From Zygaena filipendulae (taxonomy: Eukaryota; Arthropoda; Insecta; Lepidoptera; Zygaenidae), in contig OU015678.1 in NCBI GenBank assembly GCA_907165275.2, positions 4,278,001 through 4,342,000 on the forward strand: a stretch of DNA of 64,000 nucleotides. Reading direction: 5' to 3'. Positions 11,973-25,200 of this stretch are shown in pieces. The notes under the pieces are model-generated. The model made no database searches and was not told the origin of the DNA. It saw nothing but the letters and a program-made list of their open reading frames with translations. A program made the position numbers and the translations under genes. How positions within the stretch are numbered: the stretch's first letter is position 1; every line of letters begins with the position of its first letter.

Positions 11973-12161
11973 CTAGCTCTGCCCCGCGGTTTCACCCGCG
12001 GTAATTTCGGACTTCCCGCGGGAATTCCGGGATAAAAAGTACCCTATGTCCTTCGGCATGCCAAATTTCATCCAAATCCGTTCAGCCGTTTTTGCATGAT
12101 TGATTGATTGAGTAACAAACATCCAAACATCCACACTTTCATAGTTATAATATTAGTAGGA
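11973..12161 (-). mobile_element. Non-autonomous Helitron, complete
   Basis: CTAGCTCTGCCCCGCGG at the left edge and TATAATATTAGTAGGA at the right edge. Slightly shorter than its relatives because part of the middle (CTGTACCCCTGACAACGTG) is absent. Confidence 0.8.
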
Positions 12162-12540
12162 CTAGCTTTTGCCTGAAACTGACTGATGGATCGATCAGTC
12201 CGTTAGTTTCTGCTTATCTTATTTTACAGGATGACCACTAAATCGACGTCAAGCCAGAACCAGGTGATAGGCTAAGTCATAAAAGCTGTTGACAGAAAAA
12301 TATAAAAATTTTTGCTATGCCTATTTAAAAAAAACAGACAGTCAAAGACAGTCATTAAAAACTGACGAAAGTAATATTTTGAAAACTTCATTGGCGAAAA
12401 CTTAAATTTTAAGCAGTAGTGTTCAGAAACACTATTCAGGATTACACAATGAGAAGAAAATTCAAAAAAAGTTAAGGTTTGTAGCAACAGGAGTTGAAGA
12501 ACCGTCGCAGGGTGCAAATTTCTATAATTTTTATAAATGA

Positions 12541-12596
12541 CCATTTTTTAACCGACTTCCAAAAAGGAGGAGGTTCTATGTTCGATTGTATGTATG

Positions 12597-12629
<33 letters not shown>

Positions 12630-13300
12630 ATGTTCACCGATTACTCGAAGACGGTTGGACCGATTTGAAAAATTCTTTTTTTGTTTGAAAGGGTTTACGC
12701 CCAATTAGGTCCCATTGCCACCAAGTCGGGATCTGATGATGGGATCTTGGAGAAATCGAGGGAACTCTTCAAAAATTATAGGCACACCTATAGCGATTTG
12801 GGTATTTTTGATATTAAATCGTTCATTTGCTTTCGGAAAGCAAAATTTGAAGAAGTGGAACTGATGATGAAGACCACAGATGGTCATCGGAACAACTCAA
12901 AAACAATACGTATTTCACGGGTTCCGATTGAAGCGATTTCGAAAATTGATTTTTTGTTTGAAAGGGGATACTCCTAAATTGATTCCATTGTCACCAAGTC
13001 GAGATCTGATGATGGGATCTTGGAGTAATCGAGGGAACTCTCCAAAAAATATGGGTACACCTATAGCGATTTTTGTATTTTTTATAGTAAATCGTTTCTT
13101 TGTTTTTGGAAAGCAAAATTTGAAGAAGTGGAACTGATGATGAAGACCACAGATGGTCATCGGAACTACTCAATAATGGGTATTTCACGGGTTCCGAATC
13201 GTTTACTTTAATATGGTTTCTAAACAATTTATGCCCGTCACAATGTATATGGTGAAGTGGAACTGATGGTGATGTACTAGGAGAACTCCTCAACAATTAA
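12541..13300 (+). repeat. Direct tandem duplication of a ~270 bp unit
   Basis: Unit 1 is about 12660-12930 and unit 2 about 12931-13200. Both carry GATCTGATGATGGGATCTTG, GGAAAGCAAAATTTGAAG and TATTTCACGGGTTCCGA in the same order and spacing, with a decayed third copy near 13247-13300. A poly-T run sits at 12599-12625. Short open frames across it are not conserved between units. Confidence 0.75.
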
Positions 13301-13419
13301 CGTCCCTGCGTCGGGAAAAGCAATATTTTGTAAAAGGTGATGAGCAGTTGACATTAGGCTATTGTAACTTAGAGAAATTATGAACAAAGTCACTTAAAAG
13401 AGAGAAATAAACAAAATTT

Positions 13420-13817
13420 TAACAAAAAAATTAAAACCGACTTCCAAAAACACAAAACTAAAAAACTAAAAATAAAAAGCTAAAAATAACAAAATACCGA
13501 TTTAATCCAAAAGACAAAAACACACGTAATATTATTATTGGTTTGTGCTACCACTGATCGGTATGAAGTCGGTGACAAGTCAAATATAAAGGGGGAAGAT
13601 GGGATAAGTCGACTCCCGCCACCAGCTCTTCGTGAGAAGTGGGCAGACACCAGCGGGCTTGTCACCGAATTCAAACCGATCAGTGGTAGCACAAACCAAT
13701 AATAATATTACGTGTGTTTTTGTCTTTTGGATTAAATCGGTATTTTGTTATTTTTAGCTTTTTATTTTTAGTTTTTTAGTTTTGTGTTTTTGGAAGTCGG
13801 TTTTAATTTTTTTGTTA
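13420..13817. repeat. Foldback element with 160 bp inverted arms
   Basis: The arm at 13420-13579 is the reverse complement of 13658-13817 with only a few mismatches, around a loop of about 78 bp. Each arm starts with the CCGACTTCCAAAAACAC-type sequence seen in other repeats here. A related copy with one arm and the loop is at 18960-19200. Confidence 0.9.
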
Positions 13818-13921
13818 TTTAAAGATAATTTTCACGTTTTTCTATTAAGTTATGACTTAGCCTATCACCCGGTTCTGGTTTGACGTCGATTTATGGGACA
13901 CCCTGTATAGATAGACTAGTT

Positions 13922-14037
13922 GTTTATTTATTTATTTATTTATTCTTTATTGCACAGTGTGTACAAATGGCGAACTTAATGCCTTGCGGCATTCTCTACC
14001 AGTTAACCATTGGGTAGACAGAGAGATATGTTGAGAG
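13922..14037 (-). mobile_element. LINE 3'-terminal fragment (RTE-like tail)
   Basis: (TTTA)n tail followed by CTTTATTGCACAGTGTGTAC and the hairpin AATGCCTTGCGGCATT, the minus-strand version of the tail at 9530-9615. Confidence 0.6.
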
Positions 14038-14449
14038 TTGTTCCCACCAATTTTGGGATTCCATTGGAACTCTAAAAAGCATTCTATATTCTATGAGACA
14101 TTATATTTTAGTTCCGGCAATGACCTTGATGACCAACTTACCTTTTTACAAATACATATTATAATGTTTACTTCATTATTGTATGTAAGAACTTCTAAAA
14201 ACCGCATGAAAATTTCATTCTGTCTCCGCTACCTTTTATTATTATACGAGTAGTTATACGAGTAAATGTTGTATAAATGTGACCTTGCTTTGCAAATGTG
14301 GGTAGGCATGAAGTAGATATGGAAATGAATGCTATGTTATTATGTATGAACAGTAAAAAAGCTAGAAACCTTTTATCAATAGTGTTTGCAATCTATGCGT
14401 AGTTTATCCAAGGAGTGACTCCGGATTACAACGTACACGTGCAAATGAA

Positions 14450-14640
14450 CACATCGTGACGTCATCGTCACCGAGCGGCACCCGCCTCGCATCCTTGCGC
14501 GCGCGCCGCAAGGACGACCGGTTCGCGGAGACCGCGGCCCGGCAGCCATCTTACATCAGCTGTCAGGTGACCTTGACAGCTGAGCGCGCGTAAACTTCGC
14601 GGAGTTTTTCTTTTGTTTTCTTCTCTACTTTCGCACATAG
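14450..14640. promoter_or_regulatory. CpG-rich candidate promoter or enhancer
   Basis: About 150 bp of GC- and CpG-rich DNA isolated in AT-rich surroundings and not matching any repeat in the window. It contains a CRE (TGACGTCAT, near 14457), GCCATCTT (YY1-like), two CAGCTG E-boxes and TGACCTTGA, the complement of the TCAAGGTCA site bound by FTZ-F1/ERR-type receptors. It lies 1.5 kb upstream of the first visible Wdr62 exon. Promoter function is inference; no coding frame fits. Confidence 0.35.
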
Positions 14641-15417
14641 TTGCATCTAGCTAGCCAGCTATAACAATATATTTTTGTTAGACTCGAGTTTATGGTGTTT
14701 TCATTGTGTTTTCATGCAAAACCGTCTCTATGACAAATAACGAAGGATCGAGATATCGTTATGTATTTTAATGCACATTAAATAAAATTTTTGAACGAAA
14801 TTGCTGAATACACGCCTTCAGTTCCCGCCGAAAATTCTCCGCGGAATTCCGAATTCAAAATTCCCCACTGCCATAGATGTAGGAAGCGTGGGATGTTAGT
14901 TACATTTACGTATGGGTGTAGGGTCTAGCAATGTCAAATGCAGTAGTGTCGTATCAATATTGATGTGAAAAATTTACGTTGGAAATATGTTAATTGGTCC
15001 ATATATTTTTAAGACACAAAATAGATAATATAGATCGGCGTTTATTGCAGACACTGATGAGATATCAAAGAAAATTGTACGTTGAATGTACAAAATAGAG
15101 CCTATATGACCTTGTATCAGTTAGAACAGCGTGTTTGCACATAGATTAGTCGACGGGCGACACATCGTATTGTACTGGTTTTAGGTTTAGGAGTTTCATG
15201 TGAACTGCGGGCTGTGTTGTGCAAACGTTTGGTTAAAGAGGGTCTCTTTGGGAGGCGCAGACTTTTTTGGGCGTGACAAGCAAATAATGCACGGCTATTC
15301 TATGTATTGTCTATATATTGTGTTCTATGTATTTGAAGGCAAATCGTATCGTTTGCAAGACGCGTCCTTGCGAAAATTTGTTTTATTGACCTGGGAACCT
15401 TCAAAAAACAAGCCTTC
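14641..15417. other. Unassigned non-coding DNA
   Basis: No gene or repeat recognised. A short open frame at 15200-15607 runs into the next SINE-like repeat and is not credible. Confidence 0.4.
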
Positions 15418-15540
15418 TCGTTTCTTAAAGGTCGGCAACGCACCTGCATGGCTTCTGGTGTTGCAGATGTCTATGGGCGGCGGTAATCACCTATCATCAG
15501 GTGCCACCTGCCCGTTTCCCCCTATTCTATATATAAAAAA
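15418..15540 (-). mobile_element. SINE-like repeat (ACCGCCGCCCATAG family), copy 2
   Basis: Minus-strand fragment with GGTCGGCAACGCACCTGCAT, TGTTGCAGATGTCTATGGGC and GGCGGTAATCACC, ending in CCCTATTC and an A-rich tail. Confidence 0.65.
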
Positions 15541-15756
15541 AATCTATTTAGACCTCATAAAGGAACTAACGAATGTCAGTATCACTCACCAAACATTAAC
15601 GACATAAAACAAGGAGTTGCACACACTGTGTATAAACAGCGTAATTGCCTACCTGTACCGCCTGTGACCTGTGCAGAGATAAAAGCAATAATATGATCAA
15701 AGTTTATTATGGTGTTTGAATAGTTTGGAAAAAATGCAAAAAAAAAAAATATATAT

Positions 15757-15935
15757 ATCCGATTGGTGCAGTAGGTGCACCATGCTTCCCCGCTAATCAA
15801 GAGGTTCCGGGTTCCATTCTCGTCGGAGGTGGACCTTGTGTGATGAACACAGGGTTCCATTTTACAGTATGTAGTACAAAGCTTAGTGTGGGATCAAGTA
15901 GATCTGTGTGTTGTGAAATGGATTAATTATTATTA
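15757..15935 (+). mobile_element. tRNA-derived SINE copy
   Basis: TCCGATTGGTGCAGTAGGTG resembles a pol III A box, and GGTTCCGGGTTCCATTC a damaged B box. The body continues with TGTGATGAACACAGGGTTCC and AAGTAGATCTGTGTGTTGTG and ends in (ATT)n. It is the same family as 57031-57303. Too diverged to be a tRNA gene. Confidence 0.75.
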
Positions 15936-15941
15936 AATCTT

Positions 15942-16125
15942 TCTCTGAGCTCTCGGAGAACATCGAAGAAATCAGCTCGACACGTCATTTATATCTTCTT
16001 CCGCGTATAAAAAGCTGCACCACAAAATCCACTTTTAAAAATTATCGACCCAAAAAATAAATGACGGAACCGATTCGGATTCCCGTCAAAAATTCCTTCA
16101 GTCTGTCCATGTATTTTTCACCTTG
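15942..16125 (+). repeat. Dispersed repeat (CGCCAT..GGTTCC family), copy 1
   Basis: Shares AATCAGCTCGA.A.GTCAT and ATAAATGAC.GA.CC with 45860-46195, and part of that with 37318-37490. All three lie upstream of an exon of the host gene. Class unknown. Confidence 0.5.
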
Positions 16126-16157
16126 ATTGATTCGTTGTTTCTTCTCCTCGTCCACAG

Positions 16158-16249
16158 ATCAAATTGGAGAGCGTGTTCGGCCTGACCGTCGGCAGCAACG
16201 CGGCTCTGGACTGCGATCCCAACACAGAAATTGTCGCCTATCCGGCAGG
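16158..16249 (+). CDS. Wdr62: Wdr62 exon 1 (first visible)
   Basis: Acceptor TCCACAG, donor GG|GTGAGT. Encodes [14 protein letters not shown]... to YPAG, the outer strand entering the first WD40 blade. It ends after two bases of a Gly codon. Family members have a further N-terminal segment, so an upstream exon is missing. Confidence 0.88.
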
Positions 16250-19200
16250 GTGAGTTACCACAGAGTCAGAGACAATAATATGGACATAGATAAGCAATAG
16301 TGTGTTAACCCACATTGAAGAAATTTTGAGTAAATCGTGTTTTAAAAGTATAGCGCCATTTTGTGTCAACATTTTTTATGTTCAATATTTAGTTACATAT
16401 TTAAGCAGTGTAATAAGGCAAACACATAATTAAAAAACGTTCCCCAACTCTCAATAAATTGTTCTGAATCAATAACTTAATTTTGTGGGTTAACATGTTA
16501 TTGCTTATCTGCGTCCATATATTATTAACTAGAGCAGTGGTTCCTAACCTTTTCAATATTGTTACCCCTGTGACCGATGAGGAACCGATTTTACCCCGAC
16601 CTTAAAATGTTATCAATATAATAAATATTAGATATCAGTCTTAAAATTTTAAAGTACTTAGGTATTTTGTAATTTAAACAATTAACCAAGCAAAAATAGC
16701 GGATGGTTGGTATTGATCAGGTCTTAATTTGTTAGGTTCTTCGTTACCCCCACAAGAAAGTTGATTTCCTCCCGCGAGGGTAATTACACCCCGGTTCGGA
16801 ACCACTGAACTAGAGCAACCATGTAAGCGAGTAGGCGCGCCGCGCTCGCAAAGGAAGTTAGAGCAAACGGTCAAACTTTTCCAAAACTAGCTTTTCTGAT
16901 ATGACAACCCGAGTATCCAGAGTACCATCAGGTGTACCACTTGCCCGTTTGCCCCTATGACATAAAAAAAGTCCCTATTGTTTTCATACTCAACTGAGTT
17001 GATGCCCTCTGTTCTGTGGTTGGTAGCATCAACAAAAGAAAAATGATTTTTTAAGTTAGATCGACTAAATTTTGTTTTAGTCCGTCCTCTAGATTCATAA
17101 AAATATTAGATATTTTTTTTTTACGTAAGCAAAAAAAATAACGGAGATACGTCGAGTCGAAATATCGCGTGACGTCACAAGCAGGTACAGTTTTACCTGC
17201 ATAAGCCGTTACGAGCCTCCGCTCCTAAACTTTAATGCGCTTCCAAGTATGTTTTCATTAATTTGAAAAAGAAAATATATAGACATAGACATAGACATAT
17301 ACTTTATTTGGCATCAACATCAAAATACCTTAAATAGGAATACAAAAAAAATACAAGTAGGTACGTAAAATGTTAAGTATTTGTTGCGATGTCAAACTGG
17401 ACACCGACTCAGCATATGCTGTCGCATAGAATGCGGCAGCGCTGATTTTCAGCGGAGCCCATAATGCGATGCGTTCGCGCGATACCCGGCCGCCCGTCTC
17501 TCCGCCAAATCAAACAAATAGAATACATAATTAGTTAATATAATAGACCATAATATCATGACTCATCAATAATAATAAATAGCACATAATACATAAACAC
17601 ATACATAAACACACTATTGCAATTCTATAAAATAATGAATACATATTATCACACCCATCATACATACCTAATACTGTGTATAAGTGTTATATAAAAAAGG
17701 GGGAAGCTAAAAAAAAAAAAAAGAATAAACAACAAAATAAATTATTTAAATAACTTGGCCACCAATATCCAGCTCGGTTTTTTGCTGAAACAGAAGATAT
17801 TCTTTTAGCTTAAATATATGTGTCTATTATTTTTTTATTATTTAACTGACGGACCAAATGAATGTAGAAAAAAAAAACTTAGTCAAGTAGCCTATTGTAT
17901 AGCAGGCGCGGTCACAGGCTGAAATTTGGGGGGGGGTCACTAATAATATAATAAGTCGAGTAAATTAGACTACATATATTGCACAATACACAGTTTTATT
18001 GCACACATTATGAAAAAAATGGATTTTGGGGGGGGGGGGGGGACGGACCGCGCCTGGCCTATAGGTGCATAGGAATTATTAATAATTAACGGACTGTGCA
18101 AAATTGGAAAAACAATAATAACACATTTTTTAAATTAGTTAATGATCAGTTTGTAACAGTGCCAACGATGAATAAATCCTACTAATATTATAAATGTGAA
18201 AGTGTGGATGTTTGGATGTTTGTTACTCAATCACGCAAAAACGGCTGAACGGATTTGGATGAAATTTGGCATGCACGTTGTCAGGAGTACAGAGAAGGAC
18301 ATAGGGTACTTTTTATCCCGAAATTCCCGCGGGACCTCCGAAATTACCCGGGTGAAACCGCGGGGCACAGCTAGTAACAAATACAAAAGTATACAGCGGG
18401 GTTAGCCATGTTGGTCACGCAAAACTAGAGTTTTTATTGCTGATCGAGTGACATGACTATTTTTTACATAAGGTTTAGTAGGTATGCGTTAACGATTGCA
18501 GTATGTCAACCTGGCCGACCCCGCAGTTCACTGATCGTATAACAAGAGTATAATAGTCCTTACTTTGCCCCTTATTTGAAGTCGGTTAAAGTCAAGTAAC
18601 TATGTACCTAACAGCAGAACGCTATAAATTTCACGGTACAAAACACGCAATTTGCCGGTCGACGCGCGACCGTAGCGCTGTTGCCGGCTGAGATTGAATC
18701 CGCTAACCGATATCTAGGTAATTTTATATCTAGACGGACGATGGGTATGCTAGAAGTCTAGACTTGAATTCTTGTCCGCTTGCGAGACCGAGAGACCGCA
18801 GAGAAAGAGATCCTTACTTATTTATATGTATACTAACTAGCTAACCCGCGGTAATTTCGGAGTTCCCGCGGGAATTCCAAGATAAAATATAGTTATACAC
18901 CTTCCTCATGAATCACTCTATCTATTGGTGATAAGCAAAATTTTTTTGTTAAAATTTTGCATAAAAACAAACACAAAACTAAAAAGCTAAAAATAACAAA
19001 ATACTGATTTAATCCAAAAGACAAAAACACACGTAATAAATATTATTATTGATTTGTGCTACCACTGATCGGTTTGAATTCGGTGACAAGCCCGCTGGTG
19101 TCTGCCCACTTGGGTTGCTCTGCTCACGAAAAGCTAGTGGCGGGAGTCGACTTAGCCCATCTACCGCCTCCATATTTGGCTTGTCACCGACTTCATTACG

Positions 19201-22200
19201 GAATTTTTTTTTTTTTATACTTACTACCCTGTATTTTTTTCTGTACCTACATACCCTTGACAACGTGTAGGTATTATGCAAAATTTAATGTAGTTTCGCG
19301 CGCGTTAATTTCGAAATTCCCGTGGTAATTCCGGGATAAAAAGTAGCCTATGTCCTTCTCTGTACCCGGGACAACGCGTATGCAAAATTTCCTGGTGATC
19401 GGTTGAGTTGAGCTGTTTAGCCGTGAAAACGTAACAAACAAACAAACTCCCTTTCGCTAACTTAGTAAGGATTTGCAAAGCGTACTTTTGTCTGTATTTC
19501 GGCTTGCACTTGGATAGTAAGTAGATAGGTACATAATAATGTAAAGTGATGTATTCCTTTTCTTAAGTAGTTAGGTATAGTATAAGCAAGCTATTTCCGG
19601 CGGAAGGCAGCGCGAGGCGGCTTAAGCCATTTTCTAAATTGCTTCCAAGTTCCAACCTGACCTACATTTTAGATAAGATTATTATCAGAAGTTATTTTCG
19701 TCACAGTCATTTGGATGCTTTAGGTATATTACGTACATAGTTGTCAAATTTTCTGCGACTCTACTTTCAAGTAGTTTTTCAAAAAATCTGCCAATTAATG
19801 CAGTTTTTTTCTTATCTTTAGAATCTTTGACACGTGTATAATTTATATACTTCTCTATGCCATATAAGTTGCAAAGCTTGTATCCCTCTGATCGCTGTAC
19901 CAGTGTGGGTACCCTATATAATATGTATATGCTCTTATTTCTTTTTTCGCTGAGGCAATCCCTTGATATTCGCGCGGGTAAAACTGCCAGTTTGTTATTT
20001 GTTTTGGTATTTTATATCTCTTTGATTTCGTTACCTCCTATCCGCGGTAATAAAACCGTTGAACCGAAAAGCTTTTTGTCGATCCACCCCATCGGTTGAA
20101 CGAACTTTAAAAACAAAACGGTCATTAAAACGGTACTGAAGCGATACCGACTAGTGTTCGTGTGGCCGCGCCTTTATACCTACGACGCAGGTGCGCCGCC
20201 CGTGCGGTGTGGACGAGCCCTTGGTGGACTCAGACTATACCTAATATTATCCAAAACATAGAACTAGAGAGGATAGACAACTCAAATAGCTAGATATAAA
20301 TGTGCATAACCAGATTGCGGACTGCATTCATTGTCCGCTATCACCTCGCCGCTGACGTCGGCGGGGCGCGGGGAGGCCTGCGAGGGCCGGAGAGTGTCGC
20401 TTCTTTATGTTCTAATGCGATTTTTTGCTATAGACCTTAATTTCCTATGATCTTTATAAACCCTCGCCTCATCCAAATGTAATTGCCTCTGTAAATCTTT
20501 GTGTTGTGTCAAATAAATTTTATCAATTTAATTCAATTCAATTCAATTCAATCCACATTGACATATCGGTTCCTATTAAAATAGGTCCTCAATAAGGACG
20601 TCCCCTAATTGATCATTCCTCCTCGGATGATCTCATCTGACACGTCCTCTTACACTTGAAAACTTGAGTCCGGTTAACACAATTTTTTTTTTAATATTTT
20701 TATAGGTTCAATAGGCTCATAGACTAGACAGACGTACTCATAATATGACCGAAAGAACTATGTAAATACTAGCTGTGCCCCGTGGTTTCACCCGCGGTAA
20801 TTTCGGAGTTCCCGCGGGAATTCCAGGATAAAAAGTACCCTATGTCCTTCTCTGTACCCCTGACAACGTGCATGCCAAATTTCATCCAAATACGTTCAGT
20901 CGTTTTTGAATTTTGCGTGATTGAGTAACAAACATCCAAACATCCACACTTTCACATTTATAATATTAGTAGGATTGTGAAGCTGTACGCCATCGGGCAT
21001 AGTGCCATGTTTGGTGTCATTGCAAAAATATCCGTACTTGCGCTGTCTATTTTCTTAAAATCTGCGGTCATTGGTGATTAGTTATTGTTTGGGGGAAGGA
21101 ATGGATAGTAGAGGTGCGGTTATTTTTCCAGTTTAAACATAGCTACATTAAAACGCATTATAATAGACCTACGACGAGTGAGGGACGAAAGTCTATGACC
21201 AACTCATGGCTATACACATGCAATATGAATGGGTACAGTGAACAGTTTACATAGTATTATATCCCCACAGGGAATCGAACCCATGATTCACACTACGAAT
21301 TTAAAGAAATTTACTTGATATTTTCATTGTTAGAAGACATGTATACTTAATATTGTAACCCTCACTGTTATAATAATTTCGAATGTGAGTTTGTTTGTGT
21401 GTTACGCTTTGACTCCTCAATGGCTCTGTCCATCATCATGATATTTTGCATACACGTTTTACGTATAGAGAAGGCCACAGGGTACTTTTCCCCCGGAATT
21501 CCCGCGGTAACTCTTAAATCAGTGCGAAAACTGCTTGTTTTTATAAGCTTGATCTGACTTGGACCAGCGATACACATTAAAATACTTGAAATATACTAAC
21601 CGCCGCACTCAGAGTCGACTTTAATGATTACTTAGTTAATATAGATTTTTATAACAAAATTACCGCAGTCAGACAAGTTTAATAAACTTTATTAAACTTG
21701 TCTGACTGCGGTAATTTTGTTATAAAAATCTATATTAACTAAGTAATCATTAAAATCGACTCTGAGTGCGGCGGTAAGAGAGAAATGCATTCGGTTCTAG
21801 ACGAACATAAAAAACCTCATACATCCATCGTGTACCTACAAAATTAAATATACAGGGTGGTACCCTCACCTACCGCGGATTCCTTTGGCCGCACCTACCT
21901 TGTCTATGGGACTCTATTAGCCATATCGTGATCGTGAGAAACGCCGTGGGTACACACTACACACCCGGCGTACATACGAATAAGGTTAGCACGGGACGGA
22001 GCGCGGTGATGAGAGGAGCGGGTAGCGGAAATTTTAAACACTCTGCGAAAGTGCGTACCAAGAAGAGTGAAAAAATCTATTTGGGATTTTGAAAAATTTA
22101 AATGGAACGCTCCCGAACCTTTTGTTTGTTGTTTAATTAAGGAGGTCAATTAAAAACATATTGATGTTTTTCTTTCGCGATTTCACCCGTGCGAATTTCG

Positions 22201-25200
22201 AAACTCCCACAAGAAGTGTCCTTTGTTACTCAGGGATACTTTAGCTTCCTATCAGTGAAATATTTTTTGAAATCCGCCCATTTTTTGGAATACCCCCTCC
22301 CCCCACATCCGAACTTGCAAATTTTAACTCTTCACGATATAACTATTGAAATTTGTACATTTAAGTATACACAGAGAGCAGCAACATATTCAAAGATTTT
22401 TCTTAGGCAGTAAGAAAAATCTATCTCATTTCAAATATAATAAAATCGTAGGAGCAACTGAAATTTTTTTTTGGACGTGACGTGGATATCTACACTACTA
22501 CACTAATATTATAAAGAACTAAAGTTTGAAAGTTTGTTTGTAGGGTTAAGACTGGAACTACTGAACCGATTTAAAAAAAAAAACACTTAGCTTCCACAGT
22601 GTTCCTGAGTGATATAGGCTACTTTCATCCCGAAATTCCCGCGGGTCCACCTTAACGCGTTTACAACAGCAAGTTTAGTATAAAACGCTCCCGCTCCGCT
22701 CGTCACAAAGCACTCGGGCTGCCCTTCCGTGCAGGAATCCCCCATAGTGTGTGACTAGTTAACTTACAACTCATCGACACTCGTCACGACGACGATGTCT
22801 TTGGTGTGACATACAGACGACATGAACGTGCGTGCCCTAATACGTATAGATAGACAAATGTTAATTTAGAGGAACAAAGAGTAGAGTACCTCAATTAATT
22901 TTATTAAAAGTTGCCCTATCTTTGGGTCGTCAATAAGATTACGAATTATTCAGAACTAGCTGTCCCCCGCAGTTTCACCCGCGGTACTTTCGAAGTCGTC
23001 TGAAGTTAGTTATCAGTGTTATAGAATTTCGAATCGGTAGCCCAACATCCTGGGGTGGGTACTTTCAACTCAATGTATCGCCGTGATTTTTTGATGACGT
23101 AAAAAAAGAAAAAATACGTGTCCAATATTTTTTACAAATCTACACGACGAACTCGAAAAAAAAATAGTCAAGTAGCCAATTGATGTGATTTCAACTCCTA
23201 ACAGCGCCATCTCTGGTCCGCTTCCAGATGCACGGTGGTCCTGTACAACGTGCGCAAGAACCGCCAGTCGCACGTGCTGAACGCGTCGCGCAAGAGCGTC
23301 ACGTGCGTCGCGTTCTCGCCGGACGGCCGGTACCTGGCGACGGGCGAGTGCGGGCACGCGCCCGCCGTGCGGGTGTGGGACCTGCAGGTGGGTGGTGCTA
23401 TGGCCTTTTGCCAATTGGACATAGATAAGCAACAGTTTGTTAATCCACACTAGCTTATGGTATGGCATGGTGGTAGGGCACTTTCTAGTGCCCGGCTGGC
23501 TAGCTACCACCTTCAAGTTGTAAATCTGTCGCCAAGCACCTAACGGTGTGTTCCGGCAGCCCCACTTGAAAGCCAGTTCCCATCCCCATTCCAGGTCGGC
23601 AACGCACCTGCATGCCTTCTGGTGTTGCAGATGTCCATCGGCGGCGGTAACCACTTACCATCAGGTTGCCCGTTTGCCCCCCTATGACATAAAAAAAGAA
23701 AAAAGAAATTTTGAGTAAATCGTGTTTTACAATAATTATAGCGCCATTTTGTGTCAACATTTTTTTATGTTCAACATTTTGTCACATATTTAAACCATGT
23801 AATAAAGGTAAACCCATAATTAAAAAACGTTCCCTAACTCTCAATAAATCGTTCTGAATCAATAACTTTGTTTTGTGGGTTAACATGTTATTGTCATAAT
23901 GTTGTGTTGTTTTGCATAATTGAGTCCCGTATAGAATCTGAAAATTAAACGAGGACAATGGAAACTCGCGTACGAATTAAAACGACCACATATTAAAAAA
24001 AAAAACAGTCAGTCGTAGGACTGCACGTCAGAAGTGAAAAAACTTCTTTAAATTAATTGGGTCCGGATTTGATTCTACTACGGTCGCCAGGCTCCGGATT
24101 CCGGACGGTTGGATTGTCAAACGGGTTCTCCTGAAATATGTATAAAACTATATCGAAAAGTAAGTTTTTATTTTAATTTTCGTTCGTCATTTTCAGGACC
24201 CTACAGCTTCCGGCGCCGTCCAGATAGCAGAGTTCCCAGGACACACACATGGCGTCAGCTGTGTGGTGAGTGACCATCCACTGAAAATACATATGTACAG
24301 ATATTATGTCCAGTACATGACAACATAATTGCGTATACCATAGTCATAACCAAAGAATACAGAACATTATAAAGAACCAACATTCTCCGCCATTCGGTCA
24401 ATTCTGAGGAAATTTGGTCGCATTTTGAACCTACATACATATTATGACAATAGGCTATTTGACTAATTTTTTTTAGTCCGTTTTGTAGATTAATAAAAAA
24501 TATTGAACACGTATTTTTCTTTTTTTATGTAATCGAAAAATAACGGCGATATATTGAGTTAAAATTTCGCGTGACGTCACTAACCAGTGCAGTTTGTATG
24601 GCGGCTTGTAGCGGTTAGTGACGTCACGAGCCCCCACCCTAAACTTTAATGCGCTTTATCTCTGTGTATTTTCATTTATTTGAAAAAAAAAGAAATACGT
24701 GTCTAATGATTTTTAATTTTCTAACTGACGGACTAATTAGAATTTTGATTTTCAAAAGTCCCTATTCTGACAGCTGACAGTACTGTCAGCTCGCTGACAA
24801 CCTTACGATACGCACACGCGCACACCACTTGTGTCACGTGTGCAAGCCGGCCTGCTTTACTTGTGGGGAAGTACTTGAATGAGTTCATTTGTGTGGAGTG
24901 TCACCGGGCTGGTCATAACTGTGATTGACAATGATCGGATTTGCTCTTATCTATTTGCAGGCGTTCTCCACATCCTCCAAATATCTAGTCTCCGTGGGCT
25001 CGCAACACGACATGATAGTCAACGTGTGGGACTGGCGGGTCAACCTTAAGCTGGCCAGCAACAAGGTATGCTGTTAAGAGCACCCTGTACTTTATGTTTA
25101 CCCACACTAACAAAATCAACGAGTGGTTTATTTTGTAAACTTCAAGCTATATTTAGACTATATTTAACTTGTTTTATCTTTTACCATTGGGCTTGAACAC

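Larger units (their letters stand above)
12225..13907. mobile_element. 1.7 kb TIR element with nested repeats
   Basis: TACAGGATG...AAATCGACGTCAAGCCAGAACC at 12225-12287 is inverted at 13853-13907 (GGTTCTGGTTTGACGTCGAT...ACACCCTGTA), giving terminal repeats of about 55 bp. Inside are a 270 bp direct duplication and a foldback element. No transposase frame is recognisable, so it is non-autonomous. Confidence 0.75.

Noticed and set aside
12681..13160. Paired ORFs of 60-98 residues on both strands
   Set aside because: They fall in the 270 bp tandem duplication and do not keep the same ends or frame in both copies.
23070..23654. 194-codon minus-strand ORF over exon 2
   Set aside because: It is antisense to exon 2 and continues into a SINE-like repeat; no conserved content.
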